From assembly GCA_963746175.1 (NCBI GenBank), contig CAVVAH010000001.1, positions 186,001 through 250,000 on the forward strand: a DNA stretch of 64,000 nt, in the 5' to 3' direction. The notes under the pieces are model-generated. The model made no database searches and was not told where the DNA came from. It worked only from the letters and a program-made list of their open reading frames with translations. Source of the DNA: CAVVAH01 sp963746175 (GTDB taxonomy: Bacteria; Actinomycetota; Actinomycetes; JACCUZ01). A program made the position numbers and the translations under genes. This document shows, piece by piece, positions 62,094-64,000 of the stretch (position 1 is its first letter; each line of letters starts with the position of its first letter).

Positions 62094-63143
62094 ATGTCGA
62101 CCTACGACGACCACCCCGACGGGCTGGTCGTCGCTGACGCACGCGGCGTCGTCGTCGTGTTCAACGCGGCTGCGGAGAAGATCACCGGCACCAGTGCCCA
62201 GGCCGCGCTCGGCAAGGACCTGGCCGACGCCCTCCCGCTGGAGGGCCTGGACGGCCGGGCCTGGTGGCCGTGCGCCCGGCCGTACGACGGCCTCCGCAGC
62301 GCCACCGGCCACCCGGAGCGCAACCTCATCCTGCCCGGTGGCCAGGAGGTCCTGGTCACGGCGCGGTACCTGCGCGACGAGCCACGCGGTCCGGTGCGGG
62401 GTGTGGTGGTCGCGGTGCGCGGCACCCGGCACCGGGCGCGCGAGGAGCTCAGCCGGGCCGAGCTGGTGTCGACCGTCGCCCACGAGCTGCGCTCGCCGCT
62501 CACCAGCGTCAAGGGCTTCACCGCGACCCTGCTCGCCAAGTGGGACCGGTTCACCGACGAGCAGAAGCGCCTCATGCTCGAGACGGTCGAGGCCGACGCC
62601 GACCGGGTCACCCGGCTGATCACCGAGCTGCTCGACATCGCCCGGATCGACTCGCACCGGCTCGCCGTGCGCCGGCAGCCGGTCGACCTGGACAAGGTGC
62701 TGCACCGGCACGTGGCCTCGATGGAGGCGCGGGGCGAGGACCACGGACGGTTCGTCGTGAAGATCGCCGACGGCATCCCGGAGATGTGGGTCGACGCCGA
62801 CAAGCTGGACCAGGTGATCGGCAACCTGCTGGAGAACGCCGTGCGGCACGGTTCCGGGACCGTGACGATCTGCGCCGAGCCGACCGGCGAGCACGACGGC
62901 GCGGGACCCGGCGCCTCGGTGACGGTCACCGATGAGGGCGAGGGCATCCCGCAGGAGGCGCGCGACCGGGTGTTCACCCGGTTCTGGCGGTCCGGCCGGC
63001 GCGGCGGCACCGGCCTCGGCCTCTACATCGTCCGCGGTCTGGTCGAGGCGCACGGCGGCCACATCGAGGTCGGGCAGGCGCCGTCCGGCGGTGCGAGGTT
63101 CCGATTCGTGCTGCCCGCCGCGACCCCCGACTTCGCCGACTGA
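62094..63143 (+). CDS. PAS sensor histidine kinase
   Basis: A 349-residue protein. ATG 62094 follows AGGGG; a GTG at 62055 overlaps the putative -10. A PAS domain (about residues 5-100: DGLVVADARGVVVVFNAAAEKITG) precedes HisKA (VSTVAHELRSPLTSVKGF, His about 131), then the HATPase with LLENAVRHGSG (N box), VTDEGEGIP (G1) and GTGLGLYIVRGLVEAHGG (G2). There are no membrane helices, so a cytosolic signal is sensed. No response regulator is adjacent; it precedes pheS by 119 bp. Confidence 0.88.
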   Translation: MSTYDDHPDGLVVADARGVVVVFNAAAEKITGTSAQAALGKDLADALPLEGLDGRAWWPCARPYDGLRSATGHPERNLILPGGQEVLVTARYLRDEPRGPVRGVVVAVRGTRHRAREELSRAELVSTVAHELRSPLTSVKGFTATLLAKWDRFTDEQKRLMLETVEADADRVTRLITELLDIARIDSHRLAVRRQPVDLDKVLHRHVASMEARGEDHGRFVVKIADGIPEMWVDADKLDQVIGNLLENAVRHGSGTVTICAEPTGEHDGAGPGASVTVTDEGEGIPQEARDRVFTRFWRSGRRGGTGLGLYIVRGLVEAHGGHIEVGQAPSGGARFRFVLPAATPDFAD

Positions 63144-63223
63144 CGCGAGGTCCCGGGCCGGCGGGCCGGAGCAGGACCGTCCACCCCCGCGCGGCCGTCC
63201 GTCGTCCGACCTGCGACGACGCC

Positions 63224-63229
63224 TAGACT
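63224..63229 (+). promoter_or_regulatory. -10 element TAGACT upstream of pheS
   Basis: TAGACT lies 33 nt before the pheS start, with GGAG (63251-63254) as a possible Shine-Dalgarno. No T-box or phenylalanine-codon leader peptide was seen in the 119-bp gap. Confidence 0.45.
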
Positions 63230-63262
63230 CGGCCGGCGATCACGAGCCCCGGAGACCATCCG

Positions 63263-64000
63263 ATGTCCGCACCGAACAAGTCCTACGACCCCGTGCAGGT
63301 GACCCCTTTGAACGCCGACGAGGTGGAGCAGGCCCGCGACGACGCCCTGGCCGCGATCAAGGCCGCCGACGACCTCGACCAGCTCAAGGCCGTCCGCCTC
63401 GAGCACGCCGGCGACCGGTCTCCACTGGCGCTCGCCAACCGGGAGATCGGCGCCCTGCCCCCGGCCGCGAAGGCGGACGCCGGCAAGAGGGTCGGGAGCG
63501 CCCGCCGCGAGGTGACCGAGGCGCTGGCCACCCGGCAGGCCGAGCTCGAGCAGGAGCGCGACGAGCGGGTCCTGGTGGAGGAGGCCGTCGACGTCTCGCT
63601 GCCCTGGGACCGGGTCGCGCCCGGGGCCCGGCACCCGCTGACCACGCTGATGGAGCGGGTCGCCGACCTGTTCGTCGCGATGGGCTTCGAGTGGTCGGAG
63701 GGTCCCGAGGTCGAGGCCGAGTGGTACAACTTCGACGCCCTCAACATGCCGCCGGACCACCCGGCGCGCACCCTGCAGGACACCTTCTGGGTCGGGTCCG
63801 AGGAGTCCGGGCTGGTCCTGCGGACCCAGACCTCGCCGGTGCAGATCCGGACCATGCTGCGTCGCGAGCCCCCGATCTACGCCGTCTCGCCGGGCCGCGT
63901 GTTCCGCACCGACGAGCTCGACGCGACCCACACCCCGGTCTTCACCCAGGTCGAGGGGCTGGTCGTCGACGAGGGCATCACGATGGCGCACCTCCGCGGC
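63263..64000 (+). CDS. pheS: Phenylalanyl-tRNA synthetase alpha subunit (partial at window edge)
   Basis: ATG 63263; 246 codons are visible. The N-terminal coiled coil (EVEQARDDALAAIKAADDLDQLKAVRLEH) docks tRNA. The catalytic core begins at LPWDRVAPGARHPLTTLMERVADLFVAMGF, with EVEAEWYNFDALNMPPDHPAR (motif 1 region), TQTSPVQIRTM, PGRVFRTDELDATHTPVFTQVEGLVVDEGI (motif 2). It charges tRNA-Phe as an alpha2-beta2 enzyme; pheT should follow beyond the window. Confidence 0.96.
   Translation, partial: MSAPNKSYDPVQVTPLNADEVEQARDDALAAIKAADDLDQLKAVRLEHAGDRSPLALANREIGALPPAAKADAGKRVGSARREVTEALATRQAELEQERDERVLVEEAVDVSLPWDRVAPGARHPLTTLMERVADLFVAMGFEWSEGPEVEAEWYNFDALNMPPDHPARTLQDTFWVGSEESGLVLRTQTSPVQIRTMLRREPPIYAVSPGRVFRTDELDATHTPVFTQVEGLVVDEGITMAHLRG

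Overview
The window is a high-GC actinobacterial chromosome segment. A mycothiol-type maleylpyruvate isomerase-family protein, RbpA, WhiA, the uvrC-rapZ-yvcK-whiA block followed by gap-pgk-tpiA-secG-rbpA, many GTG starts and apparently leaderless genes all fit Actinomycetes. The overall style resembles Nocardioidaceae, but this is an impression and was not tested by a search. No tRNA, rRNA, CRISPR array, phage module or complete insertion sequence was seen.

Left part (1-33.5 kb): an accessory region devoted to the cell surface. It opens with a lower-GC patch holding three sulfotransferase-like genes, one of them frameshifted. Next come two tandem TerC-family membrane proteins behind a yybP-ykoY (Mn2+) riboswitch, a small Tat-exported protein and a TSUP permease. 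The main body is a Wzy-type exopolysaccharide locus. It has an initiating glycosyl-1-phosphate transferase (11559), two glycosyltransferases (13010, 28023), a Wzz-like copolymerase fused to an APH-like kinase (18365), a Wzy/O-antigen ligase-like protein (23084), a Wzx-like flippase (25704), a NeuD-like acyltransferase (6149), a polysaccharide deacetylase (27235) and two more sulfotransferases (21887, 31662). There are two metallophosphoesterases, two BNR/FN3 surface proteins and a notable set of phosphotransfer enzymes: HprK-like, two APH-like, an ATP-grasp and a thymidylate-kinase-like protein. Many genes overlap by four bases (ATGA or GTGA), indicating tight operons.

Middle (33.6-46.7 kb): an MBL-fold hydrolase (frameshifted), a mycothiol-dependent isomerase-family protein, uvrA with an unusual repetitive basic tail, response regulators beside a multi-PAS histidine kinase, a Tat-exported Rieske lipoprotein, then uvrC, rapZ and yvcK.

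Right part (46.7-64 kb): mostly core genes. These are whiA, the gap-pgk-tpiA glycolytic run, secG, rbpA, a class III CoA-transferase coupled to a fused acyl-CoA carboxyltransferase, a carbamate kinase paired with a cyanuric acid hydrolase/barbiturase-family enzyme, the infC-rpmI-rplT translation operon with an AUC start and an attenuator-like hairpin, an rRNA/tRNA methyltransferase, a histidine kinase, and the 5' end of pheS. An AbiEi/DUF559-like gene bracketed by inverted palindromic repeats (54.4-55.7 kb) interrupts this core stretch.

Three genes each carry one apparent single-base frameshift. This could be real decay or assembly error and cannot be decided from the sequence alone.
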